DNA from: an uncultured Eubacteriales bacterium
GTDB lineage: Bacteria > Bacillota > Clostridia > Christensenellales > CAG-917
Direction: 5' to 3'
Length of the DNA stretch: 64,000 bases
NCBI GenBank assembly: GCA_900545885.1
Contig: URAF01000012.1
Coordinates: 1-64,000, forward strand
Part shown: positions 41,486-49,198 of the stretch, piece by piece
Layout: every line of letters starts with the position of its first letter
Position numbering within the stretch: position 1 is the first letter of the stretch
Notes under the pieces: model-generated
What the model saw: only the letters and a program-made list of their open reading frames with translations
The model's database searches: none
What the model was told of the DNA's origin: nothing
Position numbers and translations under genes: made by a program

Positions 41486-41527
41486 GTCAACGGTCAAGAT
41501 GAACGGCGCATATGCGCAGCCGTTGAC
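41486..41527. repeat. nested palindrome before the sigma-like gene
   Basis: GTCAACGG (41486-41493) pairs with CCGTTGAC (41520-41527) and encloses the perfect 12-base palindrome GCGCATATGCGC (41506-41517). It lies 90 bases before the sigma-like gene and may be an operator or attenuator. Confidence 0.45.
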
Positions 41528-41616
41528 AGCCCCGCCCGCCTTTGCTGGTAGGCAATCAAGGGGCGACAGCAAGAAGTGCCACCGCCCCGCACTATTATTC
41601 AGAAAGGGGAATTTCC

Positions 41617-42039
41617 ATGACCGACCAGATAGCCTATCAAGAATATATCCAGCGCAGGTACAACGCCTTTTGCAAGACTGTTATCCGCTGTGCCGCCTTG
41701 GACAAGATTTTGAAGCTTAAACGGCAATGGGAACGGCAAGTTTCCCTTGACTATCTGATGAACGAGAAGTTTGTCCAGTTTGCCGCGTCGGAGCCGGACG
41801 AGGAATACCCATTTACCGTCTGCGGTCAGACCGTCCTGCTCTGCAACGCCGCCCTTGCCGACGCGATCTCTGTTTTGCCGGAGCAGACGCGGGAAGAAAT
41901 CCTGCGCTATTACTTTCTGCGCCAGCCGCAGCGCGTGATCGGCGCGTGTATTGGCCGGTCACGCAGCACAGCGGGGCGGCATATCCAGCTTGCCTTGCAG
42001 CGGCTACGCGAAGAAATGGGGGTGAGCCGGTATGAGTAG
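41617..42039 (+). CDS. sigma-70-like RNA polymerase sigma factor of the element (140 aa)
   Basis: A short sigma-like protein: an N-terminal helix pair (YQEYIQRRYNAFCKTVIRCAALDKI), a middle linker (FTVCGQTVLLCNAALADAI) and a C-terminal region-4-type helix-turn-helix (LPEQTREEILRYYFLRQPQRVIGACIGRSRSTAGRHIQLALQRLREEMG). Such proteins are conserved in Tn916- and CTn-like elements and are thought to drive transfer or excision genes. The start at MTDQIAY follows AAAGGGG. Its end overlaps the next gene by eight bases. Confidence 0.8.
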   Translation: MTDQIAYQEYIQRRYNAFCKTVIRCAALDKILKLKRQWERQVSLDYLMNEKFVQFAASEPDEEYPFTVCGQTVLLCNAALADAISVLPEQTREEILRYYFLRQPQRVIGACIGRSRSTAGRHIQLALQRLREEMGVSRYE

Positions 42040-42244
42040 ACTTCTCCCCTATGAAACAATCCTCAAAGCCCGTGAGGGCGACCCAGAAGCCGTGAACGCT
42101 GTCCTGCTCCACTACGCCGGATATATCCGCTATTTCTCAAAAGTGAACGGGCAGGTCAACGCCGAGGTGGAGGACTATGTAAAGCAGCGGTTAATTGACT
42201 GTCAATTCAAGTTCCGGCTTGACGAACCACCGGACAAGTCATAA
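42032..42244 (+). CDS. HTH-domain element protein (70 aa)
   Basis: A small protein of the HTH_16 type conserved in conjugative and mobilizable elements of Bacillota (LPYETILKAREGDPEAVNAVLLHYAGYIRYFSK, then VKQRLIDCQFKFRLDE). It overlaps the end of the sigma-like gene, so the pair is translationally coupled and probably acts together in regulating excision or transfer. A terminator follows at 42280-42313. Confidence 0.8.
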   Translation: MSRLLPYETILKAREGDPEAVNAVLLHYAGYIRYFSKVNGQVNAEVEDYVKQRLIDCQFKFRLDEPPDKS

Positions 42245-42279
42245 AAACTGAATACCAGCCGCCACCGACGCGGCCAGCG

Positions 42280-42313
42280 AAAGCAGTAAGTCTTGAAAAA
42301 GATTTACTGCTTT
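42280..42313 (+). terminator. terminator after the sigma-like/HTH pair
   Basis: AAAGCAGTAAGTCTT (42280-42294) pairs with AAGATTTACTGCTTT (42299-42313) with one wobble, then TTTTGTTG. Confidence 0.8.
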
Positions 42314-42678
42314 TTTTGTTGTCCGGCTCCGCTCCCGGCCATTTTGCCCCCTGCCGGTTGTAGTAGTAAGCGAGGAGGGAATTTTTCTGCCCTGGTGTTT
42401 GGCATTTGGAGCATTTACCCGTAGTAGAGGGCAAAGAGAAAGGATTTCTCCAACACCGGGTAGAAACCACTGCGTCCGGTGTCATTTTAGCGAAAGCGGG
42501 CAGGAATGCCCTTTACAGGATTAGTAGTAGCAGAAAAAGAGAAACAAACTTTTGTGGTTGCAGTTTTCCAAAAAAGTGGCGGACGGAAGTGAGAGAAAGT
42601 TTGCAGTCACGGAGAGCAAGTTTCTACCACGGTGCCAAAATCCGCAATTCTGCAGTTTTGCCCCTCGCGGGAAACTTG

Positions 42679-42718
42679 TTGGGGAGTGCCTTCCCCAAAC
42701 CCTGCTCATGCGCCCTTA
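42679..42718 (+). other. oriT: candidate origin of transfer (oriT)
   Basis: The inverted repeat TTGGGGA-gtgcct-TCCCCAA (42679-42698) is followed ten bases later by TGCGCCCTTA (42709-42718), which resembles the nick regions of RSF1010/pSC101-type origins. It lies 23 bases before mobC, the usual place. The rest of the 497-base gap 42245-42741 holds a terminator and no gene I can support. Confidence 0.55.
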
Positions 42719-42741
42719 CGGGCGAGAAAGGAGGTCACACC

Positions 42742-43140
42742 ATGCGAAAGAAATACAACACGCCCCACCGCAGCCGCGTTGTGAAAACCCGGCTGTCCGA
42801 AGATGAGTATGCCGACTTCACAGCGCGGCTTGCGCCCTATGGTATCAGCCAGTCCGAATTTCTCCGGCAGGCGATACGGCGGGCGACCATACGCCCGGTT
42901 GTCCATGTGTCGTCGGTCAATGACGAGTTGCTTTCCGCTGTCGGGAAGCTGACAGCCGAGTACGGCAGGATCGGCGGCAACCTCAATCAGATTGCCCGGT
43001 ATCTGAACGAATACGGCGTACCCTACAACACCCTTTCCGGCGAGGTACGCGCCGCCATATCCGACCTTGCCGTCCTCAAGTATGAAGTCCTCAAGAAAGT
43101 AGGTGACGCGGTTGGCAACACTCAAGCATATCAACTCTAA
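42742..43140 (+). CDS. mobC: relaxosome accessory protein MobC (132 aa)
   Basis: A basic N-terminus and ribbon-helix-helix-like start (RVVKTRLSEDEYADFTARLAPYGISQSEFLRQAIRRATI) are followed by the MobC motif IGGNLNQIARYLNEYG (about 91-106). MobC binds at oriT and opens the strands for the relaxase. AAAGGAGG precedes the ATG. Its end overlaps the relaxase gene by 38 bases, so the two are coupled. The candidate oriT lies directly upstream. Confidence 0.9.
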   Translation: MRKKYNTPHRSRVVKTRLSEDEYADFTARLAPYGISQSEFLRQAIRRATIRPVVHVSSVNDELLSAVGKLTAEYGRIGGNLNQIARYLNEYGVPYNTLSGEVRAAISDLAVLKYEVLKKVGDAVGNTQAYQL

Positions 43141-44737
43141 AAACGCCGACTACGGAGCCGCCGAGCAATATCTTCTCTTTGAGCATGACGAGTTTACCAT
43201 GAAGCCCGTCCTTGATGAAACCGGCAGGCTTATCCCCCGCGAGGACTACCGGCTGTCCACGCTGAACTGCGACGGGGAGGATTTTGCCGTTGCGTGTATG
43301 CGGGCCAATCTCCGCTATCAGAAAAACCAGCGGCGGGAAGATGTGAAAAGCCACCACTACATCATCAGCTTTGACCCGCGGGACGGGCCGGACAACGGCC
43401 TGACCGTAGACCGGGCGCAGGCGTTGGGGGAACAATTCTGTAAAGAGCATTTTCCCGGCCACCAGGCCCTTGTCTGCACCCACCCGGACGGGCATAACCA
43501 CAGCGGCAACATTCATGTGCATATCGTCATAAACAGCCTGCGGATTGAGGAAGTGCCGTTCCTGCCCTACATGGACAGGCCGGCCGATACGAAAGTCGGC
43601 TGCAAGCACCGATGTACCGACGCTGCCCTGCGCTACTTCAAATCCGAAGTCATGGAGATGTGCCACCGGGAGGGGCTTTATCAAATCGACCTCTTGAACG
43701 GCAGCAAGAACCGCGTCACCGACCGGGAGTATTGGGCGCAGAAAAAGGGACAGGCCGCGCTGGACAAGCAGAACGCCCCCATGATTGCCGATAGTATCAC
43801 GCCCCGGCAGACCAAGTTTGAAACGAACAAGGAGAAGCTGCGGCAGACCCTACGGAAAGCCCTTGCCACCGCCGCCAGCTTTGACGAGTTTTCCTCTCTG
43901 TTGCTGCAGGAGGGTGTGACCGTCAAGGAGAGCCGGGGGCGGCTTTCCTACCTCACGCCGGACAGGACAAAGCCAATTACCGCCCGGAAGCTGGGCGACG
44001 ATTTTGACCGCGCCGCTGTCTTTGCCGTTTTAGAGCAAAACGCCGCCAGAGCAGCCGAAGCGCCAGCCAGATCCCCCGATCCCCCACGCACCATAAAAGA
44101 CCGCTTGCAGGTTGCCAGAGCCGAGATAGCCGCCCCGAAACAGGACGGAGTGCAGCGGCTTGTGGACATTGAGCAGAAAATGGCCGAGGGCAAAGGCCGG
44201 GGCTATGAACGCTGGGCGAAGATACACAATCTGAAGCAGGCCGCCAAAACGCTGTCCGTCTACCAGCAATACGGCTTTACTTCCCCGGAGCAGTTAGAAG
44301 CCGCCGTTGACACCGCCTATCAGAAAATGCGCCAGACCAGCGGCGAACTGAAAGCACTGGAAACGAAGCTGCAAGGGAAAAAGAAGTTGCAGCGGCAGGT
44401 GTTGGCCTACGCCCAGACCAAGGCCGCCCGCGACGGGCTGCGGGCACAGAAATCCGAGAAAGCCCGCGCCGCATACCGGCAGGCCCATGAGAGCGATTTT
44501 ATCATAGCCGACGCAGCAGCCCGGTATTTCAAGGCGCATGGCATTACCAAGCTGCCCGCCCGGAAAGCGTTGCAGGCCGAGATCGAGCAGCTTATCTCCG
44601 AGAAAGACGGCCTGTATAACACCTATCACGAACAGAAACAGCGGTTCAAGGAGTTGCAGACCGTCAAGCGGAACATCGACCAGATTTTGCGCCGGGACGA
44701 GCCGCACCGCAGAAAGGAGCAGAGCCATGAGCGATAA
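43103..44737 (+). CDS. relaxase / mobilization nuclease (544 aa)
   Basis: Family PF03432-type relaxase that nicks oriT and pilots the strand. The N-terminal part has HINSKNADYGAAEQYLLFEH, with a candidate catalytic Tyr, then KSHHYIISFDP, then the HUH metal motif HNHSGNIHVHIVIN (about 132-145). The C-terminal 250 residues are helical and Lys/Ala/Glu-rich. The start is GTG within mobC. The element has no mating-pore genes, so transfer needs a helper's type IV secretion system. The end overlaps the next gene. Confidence 0.9.
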   Translation: MTRLATLKHINSKNADYGAAEQYLLFEHDEFTMKPVLDETGRLIPREDYRLSTLNCDGEDFAVACMRANLRYQKNQRREDVKSHHYIISFDPRDGPDNGLTVDRAQALGEQFCKEHFPGHQALVCTHPDGHNHSGNIHVHIVINSLRIEEVPFLPYMDRPADTKVGCKHRCTDAALRYFKSEVMEMCHREGLYQIDLLNGSKNRVTDREYWAQKKGQAALDKQNAPMIADSITPRQTKFETNKEKLRQTLRKALATAASFDEFSSLLLQEGVTVKESRGRLSYLTPDRTKPITARKLGDDFDRAAVFAVLEQNAARAAEAPARSPDPPRTIKDRLQVARAEIAAPKQDGVQRLVDIEQKMAEGKGRGYERWAKIHNLKQAAKTLSVYQQYGFTSPEQLEAAVDTAYQKMRQTSGELKALETKLQGKKKLQRQVLAYAQTKAARDGLRAQKSEKARAAYRQAHESDFIIADAAARYFKAHGITKLPARKALQAEIEQLISEKDGLYNTYHEQKQRFKELQTVKRNIDQILRRDEPHRRKEQSHER

Positions 44738-45113
44738 CCTGCCCCACATGGACTACCGCCAGCACCGGCGGGCGCGGCGGCTGGTACATGAGTGCTGTAA
44801 CTACGATGAGGGGAACTGCCTGCTATTGGACGACGGGGAGCCTTGCGTGTGCGTCCAGAGCATTTCCTTTTCCCTCATGTGCCACTGGTTCCGTGTGGCT
44901 GTCCTGCCCCTTGACGGGGAGCTGGCCGCAGCCCTCTTGTGCCGGGGAAGCCGGAAACGGTGTGCCGTCTGCGGGGCGGCCTTTGTCCCCAAATCCAACC
45001 GGGGAAAATACTGCCCCGACTGCGCCGGGCGCATGAAGAAAATCAAAGCCGCCGAGAGAAAGCGGAAACAAAGGCAGAGATGTCACGCTTTAGAGCCTTT
45101 CAAACCCGCATAA
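44727..45113 (+). CDS. cysteine-rich VLP-type element protein (128 aa)
   Basis: Matches the Cys-rich_VLP protein family found next to relaxases in clostridial mobile elements: MDYRQHRRARRLVHECCNYDEGNC, then CVQSISFSLMCHWFRVAVLP, then a zinc ribbon CAVCGAAFVPKSNRGKYCPDC (about 83-103) and a basic tail. It probably binds zinc and perhaps DNA; the function is not known. It overlaps the relaxase gene by 11 bases. Confidence 0.8.
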   Translation: MSDNLPHMDYRQHRRARRLVHECCNYDEGNCLLLDDGEPCVCVQSISFSLMCHWFRVAVLPLDGELAAALLCRGSRKRCAVCGAAFVPKSNRGKYCPDCAGRMKKIKAAERKRKQRQRCHALEPFKPA

Positions 45114-45185
45114 ATCAAGGCTTTTTTCGTGGGTGTCAAAGGGTACGCGATACATTTATCCTTTTCCCCCGGAAACGGCGTTTTA

Positions 45186-45980
45186 ATGCGTGACAATACG
45201 CCAAAATCAACCCGAACACAGGGAGGTGATCCTATCGCTGATTATATCAGGGCAGACACGCGGCTGCCCGCCTATCTGCCGTATCCCCGTTTCCTGCTGA
45301 AAATGGAGATTTCACAGACCGCCAAGCTGCTGTATTCGCTGCTGTTAGACCGTTCCACCCTCTCCCAGAAAAACAAGTGGCTGGACGACGAGGGCAGGAT
45401 TTATATTATCTATCCCATCGCGGAGATAGCAGAAATACTGGATAAAGGCAGCACCACCATCAAGGGGGCGCTTAATGAACTGGACACGGCGGGGCTGTTG
45501 GAACGGGAACGGGGCGGCTTCTCCGCACCGAACCGGCTTTATGTCAAAGTACCGCCAGTGCCACAGGTACAGTTTTCAGACCAACTGATGGCCGGAAGTC
45601 CGCCCCTCATAGAGCCGGAAAACCGTCCTACTGATGGTCAGAAAACCGACCTTATGATGGTCGGAAAACCGTCCCCTAACCAAACTACTATAAACAACCT
45701 TACAGAGAGCCAAACAAAGGGAGTGAGTGGGGGGCCGTCCGCGCCCTATGGCCGATATGGAAATATTTTTCTGTCACAGACCGAATACGACGAGTTGCAG
45801 GCAGAGTACCCTGACAGGCTGGAACGGTTCATCGAGGAAATGAGCCGCTACCTTGCCGCCAACGGGAAAAGCTACCAGAACTATGCCGCCGCCCTGCGGA
45901 TATGGGCGGGGAACGACAAAAAGGAAGCCCCTAAAAAGGGCATACCAGACTACTCATGCAAGGAGGGCGAGAGTTTATGA
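45186..45980 (+). CDS. replication initiator protein A (264 aa)
   Basis: RepA_N-type initiator: a winged-helix domain starting at YLPYPRFLLKMEISQTAKLLYSLLLDR (about 33-59) with the DEGRIYIIYPIAEIAEILDKGSTTIKGALNEL helix-turn-helix, then a linker, then a C-terminal domain. It would start replication of the excised circle. ATG 45186 has no ribosome binding site; a strong GGGAGGTGAT lies inside at about 45222, followed eight bases on by ATC GCT GAT TAT, where relatives might start. So the true start may be an ATC at 45234 or the ATG. It overlaps the DnaC-like gene as ATGA. Confidence 0.8.
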   Translation: MRDNTPKSTRTQGGDPIADYIRADTRLPAYLPYPRFLLKMEISQTAKLLYSLLLDRSTLSQKNKWLDDEGRIYIIYPIAEIAEILDKGSTTIKGALNELDTAGLLERERGGFSAPNRLYVKVPPVPQVQFSDQLMAGSPPLIEPENRPTDGQKTDLMMVGKPSPNQTTINNLTESQTKGVSGGPSAPYGRYGNIFLSQTEYDELQAEYPDRLERFIEEMSRYLAANGKSYQNYAAALRIWAGNDKKEAPKKGIPDYSCKEGESL

Positions 45981-46819
45981 AGAATGAAATCAACGCGGTT
46001 TTGGAGAATATGACGACCACCATCCCGGAGCCGGAGGACTACACCGGCGAGGACGGTTTACTGTACTGCGGCAAGTGCCGCAAGCCGAAAGAAGCCTATT
46101 TTGCGCCGGATAAGGCCGCTATCTTCGGGCGCGACCGCCACCCGGCAGAGTGCGACTGCCAGAGAACCGCCCGCGAGGAACGGGAAGCCGCCGAAAAGCG
46201 GCGCAGACACCTTGACACCGTGGAAGAACTGAAACGCCGGGGCTTTACCGACCCCACCATGCGGGACTGGACTTTCGAGAACGACAACGGCAGGAACCCG
46301 CAGACCGGGCTTGCCCGCCGGTATGTGGAGCATTGGGAAGATATGCGGACAGACAATATCGGCTGCCTGTTCTGGGGCGGCGTAGGCACCGGCAAAAGCT
46401 ACCTTGCAGGCTGTATCGCAAACGCCCTCATGGAGAAAGAAATCCCCGTCCGCATGACGAACTTTGCTCTTATCCTCAATGACCTTGCCGCCAGCTTTGA
46501 GGGGCGCAACGAGTACATTTCCCGCCTTTGTCGTTATCCGCTGCTGATCCTTGACGACTTCGGCATGGAACGCGGGACGGAATACGGGCTGGAACAGGTG
46601 TTCAATGTGATTGACAGCCGTTACCGCAGCGGCAAGCCGCTGATCGTCACGACCAACCTTACGCTGGACGACCTGCACAACCCGGAGGACACCGCCCATT
46701 CCCGGATTTATGACCGCCTGCTTTCCATGTGCGTCCCGGTACGCTTTACCGGCGACAACTTCCGGCAGGAAACCGCCAAGCGGAAAATGGAGAGCATGAA
46801 GAAACTGATTACCGACTGA
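45977..46819 (+). CDS. DnaC/IstB-like helicase loader ATPase (280 aa)
   Basis: An N-terminal zinc-binding region (CGKCRKPKEAYFAPD and ECDCQR, about 33-62) is followed by an AAA+ domain: Walker A WGGVGTGKSYLAG (about 136-148) and Walker B LLILDDFGME (about 192-201), with sensor TTNLTL. It loads replicative helicase at the element's origin, together with RepA. Its ATG overlaps the RepA stop, with AAGGAGGG just before it. Confidence 0.9.
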   Translation: MKNEINAVLENMTTTIPEPEDYTGEDGLLYCGKCRKPKEAYFAPDKAAIFGRDRHPAECDCQRTAREEREAAEKRRRHLDTVEELKRRGFTDPTMRDWTFENDNGRNPQTGLARRYVEHWEDMRTDNIGCLFWGGVGTGKSYLAGCIANALMEKEIPVRMTNFALILNDLAASFEGRNEYISRLCRYPLLILDDFGMERGTEYGLEQVFNVIDSRYRSGKPLIVTTNLTLDDLHNPEDTAHSRIYDRLLSMCVPVRFTGDNFRQETAKRKMESMKKLITD

Positions 46820-46833
46820 AAGGAGTATTGCCT

Positions 46834-47028
46834 ATGGCAGATAACAAGCAGCACGACACCCGCACCACCCGCCGCCCTGACTGTGTGACGGAAATCCGCA
46901 TGGGCAATTCCGTCCTTGTCGTGTCCGGCTATTTCAAGAAAGACACCACAACCACAGCCGCCGACAAAATGGCGCGGGTACTGGAAGCGGAAGCCGCTGC
47001 TACACAGGAGCCGACTTATCCGGCGTGA
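46834..47028 (+). CDS. TnpW-like transposon-encoded protein (64 aa)
   Basis: This small protein is conserved in Tn4451-type and related clostridial elements, where the name TnpW is used. The core VTEIRMGNSVLVVSGYFKKDTTTTAADKMARVLEAE is a short beta-hairpin plus helix. Its role is unknown. It follows the DnaC-like gene by 15 bases with AAAGGAG as ribosome binding site. An imperfect hairpin at 47034-47070 may end this transcript. Confidence 0.8.
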   Translation: MADNKQHDTRTTRRPDCVTEIRMGNSVLVVSGYFKKDTTTTAADKMARVLEAEAAATQEPTYPA

Positions 47029-47092
47029 ACCGGGGCATGGAAAAGCGGCCATGCCAGGGAGCATGACCGCTGGAACGAAAATCGGAAGTGCT

Positions 47093-47293
47093 TTAGCAAT
47101 TCTTAATCTCATTCTCTATAAAATAATTTGCAATTTCAAAGGCTTTTATTCTTCTCTTTGCCAATGTGATTTGTGATTTATAACGCTCGGAATTATCCTT
47201 TGATTCAAATGTTTTTACTGTTTCTCTTAGCTTGTGCAGAGTTGAATCAATTTGCCTTTTGGCCGCGGTTAATTCATCTATTGTATACTTCAT
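47093..47293 (-). CDS. small element protein, MKYTIDEL type (66 aa)
   Basis: A basic, mostly helical protein (MKYTIDELTAAKRQIDSTLH, then SQITLAKRRIKAFEIANYF). ATG 47293 is supported by AAAGGAGAAAAC. It is the only leftward gene of the element. Similar short proteins occur in many gut Bacillota mobile elements, without a known function. Its N-terminus matches the first 15 residues of the methyltransferase reading frame at 40678, which implies a second, partly lost copy in this element. AT-rich codon use differs from neighbours. Confidence 0.75.
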   Translation of the reverse strand: MKYTIDELTAAKRQIDSTLHKLRETVKTFESKDNSERYKSQITLAKRRIKAFEIANYFIENEIKNC

Positions 47294-47459
47294 GTTTTCT
47301 CCTTTAACTTCTGATTTTTTTGTTAAATCAGAGTATACCACGGAGTTATGAACTTTTCTACTGCAAATATGGGACGACAACCCATACCATAAAAATCGGA
47401 AAATTGAAAAGCTGTAAAGAAGCAAATTTAACGCTTTTGCCGCTGTACAGCCCCCGCCG

Positions 47460-47485
47460 TTCCGTGGTACAATGAAACCACGGAA
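47460..47485. promoter_or_regulatory. dyad before the recombinase gene
   Basis: TTCCGTGGT (47460-47468) and ACCACGGAA (47477-47485) form a perfect 9-bp dyad with TACAAT at its centre (47468-47473). A third copy, ACCACGGA, lies near 47336. It may be the recombinase operator or a binding site of the recombinase itself. Confidence 0.5.
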
Positions 47486-47518
47486 TAGTGGGGCTGGCTG
47501 TCGGAAACGGAGGATTTT

Positions 47519-49135
47519 ATGTTAAGACAAGCCACCCAAAACCTCATTACCGCCCTTTATCCGAGATTGTCCCACGAGGATGAATTGCAAGGCGAGAGTA
47601 ATTCCATATCGAACCAAAAAAGGATACTCGAAACCTACGCAAAACAGAACGGCTTTACCAATCTGCGCTGGTACACCGACGACGGTTTTTCCGGCGCGAA
47701 CTTCCAGCGGCCCGGATTTCAAGCCATGCTTGCGGACATTGAAGCCGGGAAAGTGGGTACGGTCATCGTCAAGGACATGAGCCGGTTAGGGCGAAACTAC
47801 TTGCAGGTAGGGTTTTACACGGAAATGCTGTTCCCTCAAAAGGGTGTGCGTTTTATCGCTGTCAACGATAATGTGGACAGTGCCAGCGAGGGCATGGACA
47901 ACGATTTTACCCCGCTGCGAAATCTGTTCAATGAATGGCTGGTGAGAGATACGAGCAAGAAAATCAAGGCAGTGAAAAAGTCAAAAGGCATGAGCGGCAA
48001 GCCTGTTACCAGCAAGCCGGTTTACGGCTATGTGATGGACGAGGACGAGAATTTTATTATAGACGAGGAAGCCGCCCCGGTGGTGCAGCAGATTTACCAG
48101 CTTTGCCTTGCCGGGAACGGCCCGACCAAGATTGCCCGTATGCTGACGGAGCAGCAAATCCCCACGCCGGGGACGCTGGAATATCAGCGGACAGGCAGCA
48201 CCCGCCGTTATCACCCAGGCTATGAGTGCAAATGGGCGACCAACACCGTCGTTCATATCCTCGAAAACCGAGAGTACACCGGATGTCTGGTGAACTTCAA
48301 AACGGAAAAGCCTTCTTATAAGGTCAAGCACAGCATAGAGAACCCCGTCGAGAAGCAGGCCATTTTCGAGAACCACCATGAGCCGATCATCGACAAGGAA
48401 ACATGGGAACGGGTGCAGGAGTTACGCAAACAGCGCAAACGCCCGAACCGCTACGATGAAGTGGGGCTGTTCTCCGGGATTTTGTTCTGCGCCGACTGCG
48501 GCCATGTGCTGTATCAGCAGCGGTATCAGAACAAAGACCGCAAACAGGACTGCTACATCTGCGGCAGCTACAAGAAGCGCACCCGCAACTGTACGGCGCA
48601 CTTTATCCGCACCGATCTGTTGACCGCTGGTGTCCTGGCAAATCTCCGGCAAGTGACCGAATACGCAGCCAAGCATGAGAGCCGGTTTGTGAAACTACTT
48701 GTCCAGCAGAACGAGATCGGCGGCAAGCGAAAGACCGCCGCAGCCATCAAGCAGCTTGAACAGGCGCAGGAACGCATTTCTGAAATCAGCCGCATTATCA
48801 AGCGGCTGTATGAGGACAATGTAAACGGCAAAATCAGCGATGAGCGTTTCATGGAACTGTCGGCTGACTACGAAGCCGAGCAAGCGGAGCTGAAAAAGAG
48901 AGCCGCCGCCCTGCAAGCCGAACTGGACAAGTCACAGGCAGCTACCGTCAACGCCGAGAAATTTATGGGCATTGTCCGCAAGCACCTTGCCTTTGAAGAA
49001 CTGACCCCCACTCTCTTGCGGGAAATGATCGAGAAAATTGTGGTGCATGAGTGCAGCTATGATGAGAACGGCACCCGCAGGCAGGACATTGAGATTTATT
49101 ACAGCTTTGTCGGCAAGATTGACTTGCCCGAATAA
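47519..49135 (+). CDS. large serine recombinase, TndX/TnpX type (538 aa)
   Basis: The resolvase domain starts at ITALYPRLSHEDELQGESNSISNQK (catalytic Ser probably 18) with VKDMSRLGRN near 87. The Recombinase domain (about 165-270) is followed by a zinc ribbon (FCADCGHVLY with CYICGSYKKRTRNC), a coiled coil (about 395-480) and a C-terminal tail (EMIEKIVVHECSYDENGTRRQDIEIYYSFVG). The family excises the element as a circle and inserts it at GA, which agrees with the GA found at both ends here. ATG 47519 follows CGGAGGATTTT. A perfect terminator comes eight bases after the stop. Confidence 0.93.
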   Translation: MLRQATQNLITALYPRLSHEDELQGESNSISNQKRILETYAKQNGFTNLRWYTDDGFSGANFQRPGFQAMLADIEAGKVGTVIVKDMSRLGRNYLQVGFYTEMLFPQKGVRFIAVNDNVDSASEGMDNDFTPLRNLFNEWLVRDTSKKIKAVKKSKGMSGKPVTSKPVYGYVMDEDENFIIDEEAAPVVQQIYQLCLAGNGPTKIARMLTEQQIPTPGTLEYQRTGSTRRYHPGYECKWATNTVVHILENREYTGCLVNFKTEKPSYKVKHSIENPVEKQAIFENHHEPIIDKETWERVQELRKQRKRPNRYDEVGLFSGILFCADCGHVLYQQRYQNKDRKQDCYICGSYKKRTRNCTAHFIRTDLLTAGVLANLRQVTEYAAKHESRFVKLLVQQNEIGGKRKTAAAIKQLEQAQERISEISRIIKRLYEDNVNGKISDERFMELSADYEAEQAELKKRAAALQAELDKSQAATVNAEKFMGIVRKHLAFEELTPTLLREMIEKIVVHECSYDENGTRRQDIEIYYSFVGKIDLPE

Positions 49136-49143
49136 CCGCCCGA

Positions 49144-49176
49144 CCTATCCGACACAATGGCCAAGTGTCGGATAGG
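49144..49176 (+). terminator. terminator at the right end of the element
   Basis: CCTATCCGACAC (49144-49155) pairs perfectly with GTGTCGGATAGG (49165-49176). Confidence 0.8.
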
Positions 49177-49198
49177 AACGGCAAAATTTTTTGCACTT

